The position numbers and the translations under genes are program-made. This document shows, piece by piece, positions 9,901-18,532 of a stretch of DNA of 64,000 nucleotides. The DNA is taken from NCBI RefSeq assembly GCF_022180365.1, contig NZ_BQKV01000115.1, positions 27,788-91,787 on the forward strand, in the 5' to 3' direction. Numbering within the stretch: position 1 is the first letter of the stretch; each line of letters starts with the position of its first letter. Source of the DNA: Faecalibacterium gallinarum. Lineage in GTDB: Bacteria > Bacillota > Clostridia > Oscillospirales > Ruminococcaceae. A model generated the notes under the pieces. That model was not told the DNA's origin. It worked only from the letters and a program-made list of their open reading frames with translations, and ran no database searches.

Positions 9901-12900
9901 CACCTTGGGGTCCAGCCAGGTGGCACCCAAACGCACATCAATTTCAGAGGCTTCCAGATCACGGGGCTGGGCCTTGGTCAGAGCTTCCACGTTGGGGGTG
10001 AACTCTGGGTTGGTCTGGACGGCCAGCTGGGCAATCCGCAGCTTATTACGGACGTTGCCGGACAGGTATTCATCCGCGGTCTGCCAGCCTGCTTCCGGGT
10101 CGGTCACATCCTGCGAAGGGTCTTTGAAAATTACGCCCCGCAGGTCGGTGATGATGCTGTCATACTCTCCGGGTTTGCCCAGCAGCTCGGACATATAAGG
10201 CAGGTCCACCCGTCCTCGCTCTCCGATGGAGATGGCCAGCGCCTCGCTGGGAGTGGCAGCATGGCTGATGTTCCGTTCGGGCCGGATGGTCCGTTTCGTG
10301 AACATATCCGCCTTGCTTTTCAGCTTGCCGTTCTCGTCCAGGTTTTCCAGAGAACAGAGCAGGTAATAGGAAGAATCGTCCTCAAAGAGCCGCCCGTTTT
10401 TGCGGTCGTTCAGCAGGCCGTATTCTGCTGCAAACTTATCATAAGCCACATTGAGTTCGGACTGTTTTGCCTGGATGGCGTCATCCGGGCCGTCCTCCAT
10501 CTGCAGGTCAATCAGCTCGTGGACGATTTGACGCAGTTCCACCATGCCCTTGACCCGTCCCTTGGCCGTGTCATTCAGCTCCAAGTGGGTCATGACCGAG
10601 TTCTCGCGGTAGTAAACCTCTCCATCTACCACCGTGTAGGAGAAGTTCTTCACGTTGGGGTCAGCGGGCAGGAAATCGCGGCCCGTCTCAGCCTCTCCCA
10701 CATCCGGGGCGGTATGCTCGGCCTCCCGGTATTCGCCTTTCAGATGGGAAATGGCCTCCTTAAGCTGTTTGCCCAGGTCTGCACCTGCAATGGGCAGCAC
10801 GGTGCTTTCCTCCCGGCCATACTGGGTGCTCTCGGTGGTCAGTTCTCCCAGGACCATTTCAGGATGGTCCACAAAATACTGGTTGATAGAGATGCCGCTC
10901 TCGGTCTGGCCCAGCTGTACCCAGTCGGGTTCCCGGTCGATGGGCCGGTCACGTTTTTGCAGGAAAATGATGTCGGACACCACATCGGTGCCGGCATTGG
11001 CGCGGAACGCATTGTTGGGCAGCCGGATGGCCCCCAGCAGGTCGGCCCTTTCGGCCAAATACTTACGGGCGGTGGAATCCTTGGAATCCATCGTGTACCG
11101 GCTGGTGACAAAGGCCACCACGCCGCCCGGGCGAACCTGATCCAGCGCCTTGGCAAAGAAATAGTTGTGGATCGAAAATCCCAGCTTGTTATAGTCCCTG
11201 TCATTCACCCGATACTGGCCAAAGGGCACATTGCCGATGGCAAGATCGTAGAAGTCCTGCTGCTTGGTGGTCTCAAAGCCCGCCACCGTGATGTTGGCTT
11301 CCGGGTAGAGTTTTTGGGCGATACGCCCCGAGATGCTGTCCAGCTCCACGCCGTACAGGCGGCTGCCTTGCATAGACTCCGGCAGCATTCCGAAAAAGTT
11401 GCCCACGCCGCAGGAGGGTTCCAGGATGTTGCCGGTCTGGAAGCCCATCTTCTCCACTGCATCATAGATGGCATGAATGACGGTGGGGCTGGTGTAGTGG
11501 GCATTCAAGGTGCTGGCACGGGCAGCGGCGTATTCCTCGGGAGAGAGCAGTTCCTTCAGCTGGGTGTACTCCTTGGCCCAGCTGTCTTTGTCGGGGTCAA
11601 AAGCATCTGCCAGGCCGCCCCACCCGACGTATCGGGACAGGGTTTCCTGTTCTTCCGGGGTGGCGTTTCGGTTTTCGTTCTCCAGGGTTTGCAGGGTGCG
11701 GATGGCCTCCACATTGCGGGCAAACTTCTGCTTGGGGCCGCCCTCCCCCAGGTGATCGTCAGAGATGCGGAAGTTTTGGGCCGGAGGGGCGGGCTTTTCC
11801 TGTCCGGGAGGCTCAATGTGGATTTTTTCGACTACTACATCATAGGGCAGGTTTGTTTCCTCTGCCGGGTAGGACGCCACTTGTTCTGTGGTAAAGGTGG
11901 GCTGTTCGGTGAGTTGTCCTTTCCGAGCTTCGATCTGCTCCCAAAGGGCGCTGCGCTGCTCATCACTCAGATTCAGGGTTTCCGCCCAACGGTAATCCAG
12001 AGCCACCACTTCAAGGGCGTCTGCATCCGCTGCGTGCTCGATGGATTTGCTCCAGTAATCAAACTCCACCGCTCTGGCCAGCACGTCCTCCAGCTTTTCC
12101 AACTCTGGCGGAGACATCTTTTTCCAGACGTCCTCGTTCTGGCCCTGGATGGTAAAACCTTCGCCGTCATCATGCTGGGATACGGTATAAAGGAGGGTGT
12201 CCGGCACGCCGTTGATCTTGCAGGACAGCTGATACTCTTTCTCCCGGGAGATTGCCGAGTAGCTGCTGCTTTCCACCCGGATGTCCGTCACATCTTCTGC
12301 TGTCAGAGGCTTCTCAGGTTTGGCCGGGGCGGCTTCCTTCTCCAGATACTGACGAATCACCCAAATCGGTTCTGAACGGAAGATCGGGAAGCCGGTGGCC
12401 TGGGCAAAGGTCACATCCCGCAGGCTGACCCGCTCCGAATCCAGGTCCACCTGGTCCACGATGAACCGCCGGTCATCCAGGTCAAAGGCGGTTTCGCCCG
12501 GAATGAGATTTTGACGGGCGTATTCTGCATCGGACAAGACTTCCGGTTTCGGCTCCTCCGGCACATCAACGGCGGGTTCTGCGGCTGCCTGTTCGGCATC
12601 TGCCACCACCTGCTGGATAAAAGGATCACGGTCCAGCTTTTCAAGGTCCACCACCTGGCCGTTTACGATGCCGCGGTCGGCCAGCGTTTCCCGCAAGCCG
12701 TGCTGTCTTTCTGCTTCCTGGATTGCATCTTCATCCCGGAACGCCCGGAAGCCATCTGCGCCAAACTCTGCCTCGTGGGCGTCAATGGCCTGCTCCGCTT
12801 CGTGGTCAATGGAGAGCATGGAATATTCCCGGCGCTGGGCGCTTCCATTCTGCACAGCAGAAATGGTGAGATCGTGCTTGTCCCGCAGCTGTTCCACAAT

Positions 12901-14622
12901 CTGTTCCAACTGGTTTGCCGGGAAACCGCACATTTCCACCCGGCCCCCGCCCGGAATGGAACGACTGTGCAGAGCCAGATCCAGCTCGGGAGCTGCTATT
13001 CGGGCATCTTCGCCGTACAGCTCGAAGAAGTCCCCCATCTGGTAAAGGACCAGATCATCCGGGTGGCGTTCCTTGACGCTGTTGTACTCCCAAATGGTTT
13101 CTTCCTGTTTCGGCTTGTCCAGATACTTGCCCGCAGCAACCAAAAGGCTGATCCTTTTTGCCGCATCAGACCAGCTGAACCGCTGTTCCTGTCCCTCGGG
13201 ATAAGAACGCAGCTTGATGCCGCGGGAATCGTGATCGAGGAAGCCATGACTGCCATCCAGGAAGGTCCAGCTCCGTCCCCCGATGCCGTATTCCTTTTTG
13301 AGAAACTCGGCCCGTTCTTTGGGGGTATGGTCCTCCTGGAAGAAGGCGGCGATCCGTTCTTTGCCGTGGACAAACCCGCTGCCGCTGGCCATGGCCAGGG
13401 CAATGTCCTCACTGGAAAAAGAAAAAGCGGAGGCTTTTTGTGCCTCCGCTCTGCGGTCGATCTGTTCGATTTGTTCCGCTTCGGTGGGGAAGAAGCTCAG
13501 CTGTTGATGAGCTCCGCCATCAGGATTTCCTCGGCCTGTGCCTTGCAGGTGTTCATCAGGCCCACCCACTGCATCGGGTTCCGGGTTTTCAGTTCCTCCG
13601 TTGCTCCCGCTTCCTTCGCCAGCTGGGGCATCATCTGCTCCAGCCGCTGGTGCGCTGTCTCGTCCACCTCCTGCAGGTGCGGGAACAGGCTCCCGGACAG
13701 CAGCATCTGATTGTAAATCAGGGGCCGGCGTTCCTTCAGATACGCTTTCCGCATCCGTCCATACTTGCCCAGGGGTTTGGCCGGGGCCGGGTCGAGGACT
13801 AGGTTCGGAATCAGATAATCCCCGTTCTGAGAATAAGTTAAGCTGCTCATATTCTTGGCTCCTTTCTGCATTTCTGCGCCGGGTGGTGGTCTTGATGGTT
13901 CTCTCGATCTGCCGCAGCACCTGACTGCAGCTTTCCGTGACTGCTGTGCCCAGGACGTTCGCGGCTGCCGGGGTGCTGAAGGAATAAACTGCCTGGAAAT
14001 CATCCCGGTCAAACCATCCTTCCGGGTCGATGCCGCACCGGGACAGAAGCATCCAGGTGATGCTGATGGCACCTGCTGATTTAAATTCCAGCTCCAGGTT
14101 AAGATCATCATACCCTTCCAGGAGGGAACCGTCAACGATGTCACGGATGTCTTGGGCATTGTTGTCCCAGTAGTCCTCCACCAGTTTGCCGGAGAGGTTT
14201 GCAAGCTGCTGGGCGAAATTGGGGTCACTGACCCCATAGGTTTTCGCCAGCATAGCAGCCACCGGTTCCCGGAAGCTGTAATCCATCTGCCAGAGGTCCG
14301 GGTCCAGGGAGTTTCGGCGGGTGCCGGTGTCCGATACATCAAAGACATACCGCAGATACGGGGTGCCGCCGCTGTCATCCAAAAGGGCGATCCCCTTCGC
14401 ACCCCGCCGGACAAACCGGTTCATCCGGTTGTTCCAGATGTCATACTCAGCGCAGGCGGTGGCGTCCGGGCGCTGGGCGTAAATCAGCAGCTGGTCGGAA
14501 TAGGGGTACTTGTACAGCCTTCCGGCCAGAGACAAAAAATCCGCCCACCGTTCCCAGTTTCCTGTCAGACGGCGGGCGGTATCGGACGCAAGCTGTGAGT
14601 ACAGCTCGGCTTTTGTGGGCAT
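6916..14622 (-). CDS. Giant ArdC-like/MutS-I/N6-methylase/SNF2 helicase fusion
   Basis: This 2568-residue protein is one of the largest on such elements. In order it shows: an ArdC-like ssDNA-binding region at about 1-120 (with QRPDAT); a low-complexity Pro/Gly/Glu linker at about 250-390; a MutS domain-I-like segment at about 526-600 (MGDFFELYGEDA); an N6-adenine methylase core (EPSCGVGNFF near 1070, GNVPFGQY near 1133 in place of NPPF/Y); and a SNF2-like helicase. The helicase has Walker A HEVGAGKT near 1750, DESH near 1911, TGTPVSN near 1960 and QRNGRIIRQGN near 2240. Similar phage and ICE proteins (DarB-like) protect incoming DNA from restriction, which is the likely role here. The methylase motif deviates from NPPY, so catalysis is uncertain. 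It is coupled by ATGA to the downstream gene. Confidence 0.88.
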   Translation of the reverse strand: MPTKAELYSQLASDTARRLTGNWERWADFLSLAGRLYKYPYSDQLLIYAQRPDATACAEYDIWNNRMNRFVRRGAKGIALLDDSGGTPYLRYVFDVSDTGTRRNSLDPDLWQMDYSFREPVAAMLAKTYGVSDPNFAQQLANLSGKLVEDYWDNNAQDIRDIVDGSLLEGYDDLNLELEFKSAGAISITWMLLSRCGIDPEGWFDRDDFQAVYSFSTPAAANVLGTAVTESCSQVLRQIERTIKTTTRRRNAERSQEYEQLNLFSERGLSDSEPSPRPGPGQTPGQVWTDAESVSEGTPAPDLQSDAAVREPVPAPAGGGRDSAPAAGADDAPAGEGSGSNGGTENPEPDAVGGPDEHLQGTGRGNPDGGAHQQLSFFPTEAEQIEQIDRRAEAQKASAFSFSSEDIALAMASGSGFVHGKERIAAFFQEDHTPKERAEFLKKEYGIGGRSWTFLDGSHGFLDHDSRGIKLRSYPEGQEQRFSWSDAAKRISLLVAAGKYLDKPKQEETIWEYNSVKERHPDDLVLYQMGDFFELYGEDARIAAPELDLALHSRSIPGGGRVEMCGFPANQLEQIVEQLRDKHDLTISAVQNGSAQRREYSMLSIDHEAEQAIDAHEAEFGADGFRAFRDEDAIQEAERQHGLRETLADRGIVNGQVVDLEKLDRDPFIQQVVADAEQAAAEPAVDVPEEPKPEVLSDAEYARQNLIPGETAFDLDDRRFIVDQVDLDSERVSLRDVTFAQATGFPIFRSEPIWVIRQYLEKEAAPAKPEKPLTAEDVTDIRVESSSYSAISREKEYQLSCKINGVPDTLLYTVSQHDDGEGFTIQGQNEDVWKKMSPPELEKLEDVLARAVEFDYWSKSIEHAADADALEVVALDYRWAETLNLSDEQRSALWEQIEARKGQLTEQPTFTTEQVASYPAEETNLPYDVVVEKIHIEPPGQEKPAPPAQNFRISDDHLGEGGPKQKFARNVEAIRTLQTLENENRNATPEEQETLSRYVGWGGLADAFDPDKDSWAKEYTQLKELLSPEEYAAARASTLNAHYTSPTVIHAIYDAVEKMGFQTGNILEPSCGVGNFFGMLPESMQGSRLYGVELDSISGRIAQKLYPEANITVAGFETTKQQDFYDLAIGNVPFGQYRVNDRDYNKLGFSIHNYFFAKALDQVRPGGVVAFVTSRYTMDSKDSTARKYLAERADLLGAIRLPNNAFRANAGTDVVSDIIFLQKRDRPIDREPDWVQLGQTESGISINQYFVDHPEMVLGELTTESTQYGREESTVLPIAGADLGKQLKEAISHLKGEYREAEHTAPDVGEAETGRDFLPADPNVKNFSYTVVDGEVYYRENSVMTHLELNDTAKGRVKGMVELRQIVHELIDLQMEDGPDDAIQAKQSELNVAYDKFAAEYGLLNDRKNGRLFEDDSSYYLLCSLENLDENGKLKSKADMFTKRTIRPERNISHAATPSEALAISIGERGRVDLPYMSELLGKPGEYDSIITDLRGVIFKDPSQDVTDPEAGWQTADEYLSGNVRNKLRIAQLAVQTNPEFTPNVEALTKAQPRDLEASEIDVRLGATWLDPKVIQQFMLETFQVPFYLRRAIQVNFSPLTAEWQIEGKTKTGFNDVAAYETYGTSRANGYKILEDTLNLKDVRVYDTVEDVNGKQQRVLNKKETTLAQQKQQAIKDAFANWIWKDPQRRETLVKQYNELFNSTRPREYDGSHIHFVGMNPEISLREHQKNAIAHVLYGGNTLLAHEVGAGKTFEMAASAMEAKRLGLCQKSLFVVPNHLTLQWAQEFLHLYPSAKLLVANKKDFETANRKKFCARIATGDYDAVIIGHSQFEKIPLSFERQERIIQEQIDEIQAAITEMKYRVGERFTIKQMEKTRKGLEQRLEKLKATERKDDVVTFEQLGVDRLFVDESHSFKNLFLYTKMRNVAGLSTSEAQKSSDMFGKCRYMDELTGGRGVIFATGTPVSNSMTELYTVMRYLQYGTLQQKGLTHFDCWASTFGETTTAIELAPEGTGYRARTRFAKFFNLPELMNMFKEVADIKTSDQLHLPVPEAKFETVVVKPSDIQKDMVAELSKRAAAVHVGNVDPSEDNMLKITSDGRKIGLDQRLMNPLLPDDPDSKLNACVRNVLKIWEEGKEQKLTQLLFCDLSTPKGDGQFNVYDDIKKKLLAAGVPESEVAFIHTADTEAKKKELFSKVRAGQVRVLLGSTQKMGAGTNVQDRLVAVHHLDVGWKPSDMTQRNGRIIRQGNRNKEVQVYNYVTEGTFDAYLFQTLENKQRFISQIMTSKSPVRSCDDVDEQALSYAEIKALCAGNPLIKEKMDLDIEVARLKVLKADHQSQQYRLEDKLLKTFPASIQHQKEVIACMKQDAETAEAHPQVKDGFCGMVIRGVHYEDKLTAGERLLAACQELPSAGAVEIGSYRGFPMELSFSTLHNQFELAFKGQSTNHVFLGTDARGNITRLDNALDNFPERIEKAENRLGSLIQQRDAAQAELGKPFPQEDELAAKSARLAELDARLNMEDSPSQEAPGEEKVEAKEEGRKPSVLAELKAAVPDRTPRPKTHEKEADAR

Positions 14623-14701
14623 GATGGGTCCTCCTTTCCCATTGCAATAGAAAAACGGGGCGTCCAGTCAGATCGCCCCACCAGAGCCTCATGTGATCGG
14701 T

Positions 14702-14917
14702 TTACTCGTCAAAATCCGGGCACAGCTCCAGCTCGGCAAACTCCTCATCGCTCATAGCCCGGAGCTTTTCGAGGGTGTGATCCGTCAGTTCCCGCAGCTC
14801 TGTTTCTTCCGGCGAAAGATAGCCGCGCATCTCGGTCAGGACCTGGATTAATCGCTCTCTGTTGTCCTGGTTGTAGATGCAAAGCAGGTTGGTTTCCTCA
14901 AACGTGAAGTCTTTCAT
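14702..14917 (-). CDS. TTRAP-family small protein (transposon-transfer assisting), copy 1
   Basis: This acidic 71-residue protein (FTFEETNLLCIYN, then a helix with RERLIQVLTEMRGYL) matches the TTRAP family described from conjugative transposons. Biochemistry is unknown. It has a Shine-Dalgarno GGGAG 7 nt before ATG. A clear paralogue lies at 18323-18532, sharing the RERLI.VLTEMR.YL core, and a distant relative may be at 34858-35178. It sits between the ArdC-like gene and the giant helicase gene in the same transcript. Confidence 0.8.
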   Translation of the reverse strand: MKDFTFEETNLLCIYNQDNRERLIQVLTEMRGYLSPEETELRELTDHTLEKLRAMSDEEFAELELCPDFDE

Positions 14918-14918
14918 C

Positions 14919-17780
14919 TCAAATCTCCCTTTCTGCGCTCTTTTTGGGCGCTGTCTTTTTGCGGTCCGCTCGGGGCTGGGCTTTCAGCTGCTCCACGACG
15001 GATTTCTTCTTCTCTTGTTCCTGCGGTTCTTTAGGGCCGTTGTTGATGATGCCGTCGATCATGCCGTAATCATCTTCCACCGACATCTCCGCATTTTTCA
15101 GCGGGTTGCCCGGAAGGAATCCGGGGATCTGCTCAAAACCAAAGCTGTCGCAGTAATAACAGGATAACCTACCGCCCTGCCTGATTGCAACGATGTCGCT
15201 GACACTCATGGACGGGCTGTGAAAGTCCGTCGGTTTTTGCAGATTGAATTGCTGGTACAGCCGTTCCGGGGTGCCGCCGGAGCCGTTCAGCGGAGCCGTG
15301 TACACCAGGTCATAGTTGCTGTGCTGCACCTCCTGCCCGCTGGCTTTGAGCCGTTCCAGGCTCTCATAGCGGATGTCCCGCAGATCATCGGTATGCTTTA
15401 CCTGATAAATGGCAAAGCAGTCGCCCCCATAGTCGAGGAAGGCCCGCTCCCGTTCTTCCTGATGGTTCATCCGGTCCTGGACTTTTCCATGGAATTCCGA
15501 AGTCCGCTCCCATTCGTCGCGGGACAGTGCAAAGATGCCGTCATGGGCGTCCAGGTCGGCGGTGTCAAAAGCCATTTCCGGCTTTTCTCCTTCCTGGATG
15601 ATATAAACGGTCAGGTCGCGCTCCATCAGCTCATAGGCCCGCTCTTTGGAGAGGAGCAGAAGATCGCTGTCCAGGCAGCTGCACTTCGCCAGTTCTACCT
15701 CGGACAGTGCCGGGTCTGGCATGGGATACTCGTCCAAGGCTTGTTCCCTGGCACCGGGGAACTGGGCCGCTGCGGCTTCTGCGGTCTGGTGGTCTGCCAC
15801 CTCCTGCAATGCCTCGATCATGGACAGCGACGCATACTTGATGGACTTGCGGCCCATGCCGAGATCGTCACAGATATAGGCGACCGCTTCCGCTCGCCCC
15901 ATATTCGGATCATCCAACTGGCCGCCATCCATCTGCTGCATGGTTGCCGCATCGTAAAGCGTGTAGTCCCATCCATCATCGCAGGGCTGAACATGGAGAT
16001 AGGCGGTGTCATCCAGCGCCAGCAGGGCCTCCCCGCGCTCTGCGCTGGATTTGGCGGAGAGCTTTTTTTCCGCAGCTTGCCTGGGTGCCTGTTCTACTTC
16101 CGGGAGAGCGGTCAGATCAATGCCGCGCTCCTTGCAGATTGCCCTGTAGTTGCGCTCAATCCCCGAGATCAGCTCACAGGAGGTCTTGTTGATGGTTTCC
16201 AGGCTGGCCCGCAGTTCTTTCAGTTCCTTGCCCTCGGACCAGGACGCGATATAGCCAAAGCTGTTTTCGCCGGTCTGGATGCCAAAATACTGGCAGACTG
16301 CATAGGAGATGCTTTCTGCTTCCACTTCTTCGGTGTTGCGATTTTTGGCGGCCTGTTTTACTGCCGTCTGATCTTCCTCCACTTCCAGCCGCCACTCAAA
16401 CTGATTCTCGTCCACATAGCGCCATCCATCCTCGGCAGCGGCCTGTTCCGCCTCTGCTTCAGTTGCAAAATCCAAACGATAATCCTTTTTGGTGCCGCCC
16501 TCGCTGACCATGACGATCTTCCAGGTCGGCTCCGCCTCATACTTTTTGGAATCGTGGAGCTTGCTGTGTGCCACCTCATGGACAGCGGCAGAGATAGTCT
16601 GTACCTCGCTCATGCCTTCCCGAATGGCGATCCGCTGCTGGTCAGAGGAAAAATAGCCGTCCAGGTTCTCGGCCATCGGCTCAAACTCGATGGGGACCGG
16701 GGCAGTGCGGCGCAACGCCTCCAGAAATGCCTCATAGTTCGGCACCGTCCCGGACAGGCTGGAAACCAGCTCCGGCAGAGGTTTGCCGTCTGTCTGAGAC
16801 ACATCGAACACCTTGACGGGACGGAACATGGGGATTTCGACCTCCCGTTCTTCCATAATGGCTTGTCCGTTCGCGTCCAGAATGGGAGCCTGAGTATCCG
16901 GGTCCCGCTTCATTTCCTCGATCTTCTTTTTATACAGCGTGGGAGCGATGATGGTAATGCCATGCTCTCCCTTTTTCACATGGCGGCCAAACTGGTTTTT
17001 CCACTTGTTGTACCCAGCTACCAGAGTGGCATCCGGGCGCTGCATATAGATCAGCATGGCGTTGTTGATGGAATAGCGGTGAAACTTGGACATGACGGAC
17101 AGATAGTGCGCATATTTCTCGCCCTGGAACAGTTCCTTGATGCCCTGCTCGATGCCCGCCGTGATCTCCTGCAGCCGCTCCCGGTTGGTGGGCTTGTCAG
17201 CCATGAATTTCACTCTCCTTTCCAAATCATCAATTTCTGATAAATGTTCAGCGATCCACTGCTTGTGTTCCTCTCGGCTGTACTCCCGAAAAAAGTCCAG
17301 AAGAAAGCCCACATAGCTCTTTTTCTGAACTGCTTCTTTAAAACGGGGATGCAGCTCTTCCTCCGGGGATTTCGGCGGATAAGCGGCTTCCCATTTTTGG
17401 AGCATCTGATGATAGTCCTTCAAGACACGAATGCTGCGCTCCCGGTCCTCCCTGAATTTCTGCGCCTCTGTTTTTTGCCGGACATAACGCCGTCCGGGAG
17501 GGGCATGACCGCTATAATTCAGGCCAATGTCATGGGCCAGCTTTTCCGCAGCCTCCCTGCGCGTCAGATCATAGAGCCGGGCTGTAAAGTCGATCACATC
17601 CCCGGTGGCCCCGCAGCCAAAGCAGTAGAAATAATCTTCGTTCAATTTCAGACTTGGGTTTTTGTCATCATGGAACGGGCAGCAGGCCATGCCGTTCCGG
17701 CCGATCTCGATTCCATAAAGCTCCGCGGCCTCTCTGAGGGAAACGGAGCGCCGAACGATTTCAAAGATCGTTTCCGTCAT
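14919..17780 (-). CDS. CHC2 zinc finger / ArdC-like ssDNA-binding / metallopeptidase-like protein
   Basis: This 953-residue protein starts with a primase-type CHC2 zinc finger (Cys34, His37, Cys53, Cys56 in CPFH...CFGC). A basic helical segment follows. Then comes an ArdC-like ssDNA-binding domain (about 200-290, with QRPDAT and KKGEHGI) and a zinc-peptidase-like motif HEVAH near 401. The C-terminal part (about 500-900) is made of conserved ICE-specific domains, probably including a YodL-like one. The start at 17780 overlaps the upstream stop by ATGA; the longer in-frame extension to 17894 only shadows that upstream gene. An internal ATG at 17204 (residue 193) has AAGGAG 10 nt upstream and marks the junction between the CHC2 part and the ArdC part, so a shorter product may also be made. 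ArdC-type proteins counter restriction during transfer. Confidence 0.85.
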   Translation of the reverse strand: MTETIFEIVRRSVSLREAAELYGIEIGRNGMACCPFHDDKNPSLKLNEDYFYCFGCGATGDVIDFTARLYDLTRREAAEKLAHDIGLNYSGHAPPGRRYVRQKTEAQKFREDRERSIRVLKDYHQMLQKWEAAYPPKSPEEELHPRFKEAVQKKSYVGFLLDFFREYSREEHKQWIAEHLSEIDDLERRVKFMADKPTNRERLQEITAGIEQGIKELFQGEKYAHYLSVMSKFHRYSINNAMLIYMQRPDATLVAGYNKWKNQFGRHVKKGEHGITIIAPTLYKKKIEEMKRDPDTQAPILDANGQAIMEEREVEIPMFRPVKVFDVSQTDGKPLPELVSSLSGTVPNYEAFLEALRRTAPVPIEFEPMAENLDGYFSSDQQRIAIREGMSEVQTISAAVHEVAHSKLHDSKKYEAEPTWKIVMVSEGGTKKDYRLDFATEAEAEQAAAEDGWRYVDENQFEWRLEVEEDQTAVKQAAKNRNTEEVEAESISYAVCQYFGIQTGENSFGYIASWSEGKELKELRASLETINKTSCELISGIERNYRAICKERGIDLTALPEVEQAPRQAAEKKLSAKSSAERGEALLALDDTAYLHVQPCDDGWDYTLYDAATMQQMDGGQLDDPNMGRAEAVAYICDDLGMGRKSIKYASLSMIEALQEVADHQTAEAAAAQFPGAREQALDEYPMPDPALSEVELAKCSCLDSDLLLLSKERAYELMERDLTVYIIQEGEKPEMAFDTADLDAHDGIFALSRDEWERTSEFHGKVQDRMNHQEERERAFLDYGGDCFAIYQVKHTDDLRDIRYESLERLKASGQEVQHSNYDLVYTAPLNGSGGTPERLYQQFNLQKPTDFHSPSMSVSDIVAIRQGGRLSCYYCDSFGFEQIPGFLPGNPLKNAEMSVEDDYGMIDGIINNGPKEPQEQEKKKSVVEQLKAQPRADRKKTAPKKSAEREI

Positions 17781-18313
17781 TCTCGTTCGCTTGTTTTGCT
17801 TCGATGCTTTTTCTGCGGCTTCTTCGGTTCCGGCGCTTTTTTCAGCTCCTTCAGCACCGATTTCCTCAGCATCGGTTTGAGGGGATGTTTCCACCGGCTG
17901 AAAGCCATGTCCTTGGGGCCGGTGAAGCCGCCATAGGCGTCCCGCTCATAGACCCGGACACGGTCGAAGCCCAGGTCTTTCCGCATTTGGCGCAGAATGT
18001 CCATCACCTCGGGACTTTGATTCACTGCCTCCATCCGGGTGTAATCGTCCACCAGGTAGTTCTTGCCCTGGCGAACCTGGAGCAGGTCAGCGGCGCTGGG
18101 CGGGTCCTCCCGCTGGACCCCAAAGGTCAGCCGGGCGGCAGGCAGATCTTCGCTGTTGTAGGGTTCGGACCGCAGCTCCTGGAACCGGGCCGCCGCCTGT
18201 TCGTAGCTGTCGTAGAACTCGATGGGGGTGTGATCGGATGCGGCTGCTCCCGTCCAGGAGGCAAGGTCGGGGATGATATAGCATTGCCACTTGCCGTCTT
18301 TCTCGTCTGCCAT
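17777..18313 (-). CDS. Conserved ICE protein of unknown function
   Basis: The 178 residues start with an acidic, aromatic N-terminus (WQCYIIPDLASW) and end in a strongly basic tail (KKAPEPKKPQKKHRSK). The middle contains YLVDDYTRMEAVN and a GFDRVRVYERD strand-turn segment. I do not recognise the family. It is coupled to the CHC2/ArdC gene through ATGA, and the basic tail suggests nucleic-acid contact, which is inference. Confidence 0.6.
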   Translation of the reverse strand: MADEKDGKWQCYIIPDLASWTGAAASDHTPIEFYDSYEQAAARFQELRSEPYNSEDLPAARLTFGVQREDPPSAADLLQVRQGKNYLVDDYTRMEAVNQSPEVMDILRQMRKDLGFDRVRVYERDAYGGFTGPKDMAFSRWKHPLKPMLRKSVLKELKKAPEPKKPQKKHRSKTSERE

Positions 18314-18322
18314 AGGCCCTCC

Positions 18323-18532
18323 TCACATGAAGTCCGGGTACAATTCCAGCGCGTCGAACTCGGCGTCGCTCATCCCAGCCAGCTTGTCGAGGGTGCTGTC
18401 GGTCAGGTCCCGCAGCTCCGTTTCCGACCAGGTGAGATAGGTCCGCATCTCGGTCAACACTTCGATCAGCCGTTCCCGGCTGCCGCTGTTGTAAAGCGCC
18501 ATCAGGTTGACTTCTTCGTAGGTGAAATTCAT
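18323..18532 (-). CDS. TTRAP-family small protein, copy 2
   Basis: This 69-residue protein is a paralogue of the one at 14702-14917: FTYEEVNLMALYN, then RERLIEVLTEMRTYL and an acidic C-terminus ending FDALELYPDF. Its ATG overlaps the stop of topB by four bases. The function of the family in transposon transfer is known only by association. Two copies flanking the CHC2/ArdC module suggest a duplicated segment. Confidence 0.8.
   Translation of the reverse strand: MNFTYEEVNLMALYNSGSRERLIEVLTEMRTYLTWSETELRDLTDSTLDKLAGMSDAEFDALELYPDFM

Noticed and set aside
13497..14414. 305-codon minus-strand frame inside the giant gene
   Set aside because: It is another frame of the same strand with low-complexity composition; the main frame has continuous domains across it.
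17781..17894. 38-residue N-terminal extension of the CHC2/ArdC protein
   Set aside because: It lies wholly inside the upstream gene in another frame, and the ATG at 17780 is coupled to that gene's stop.
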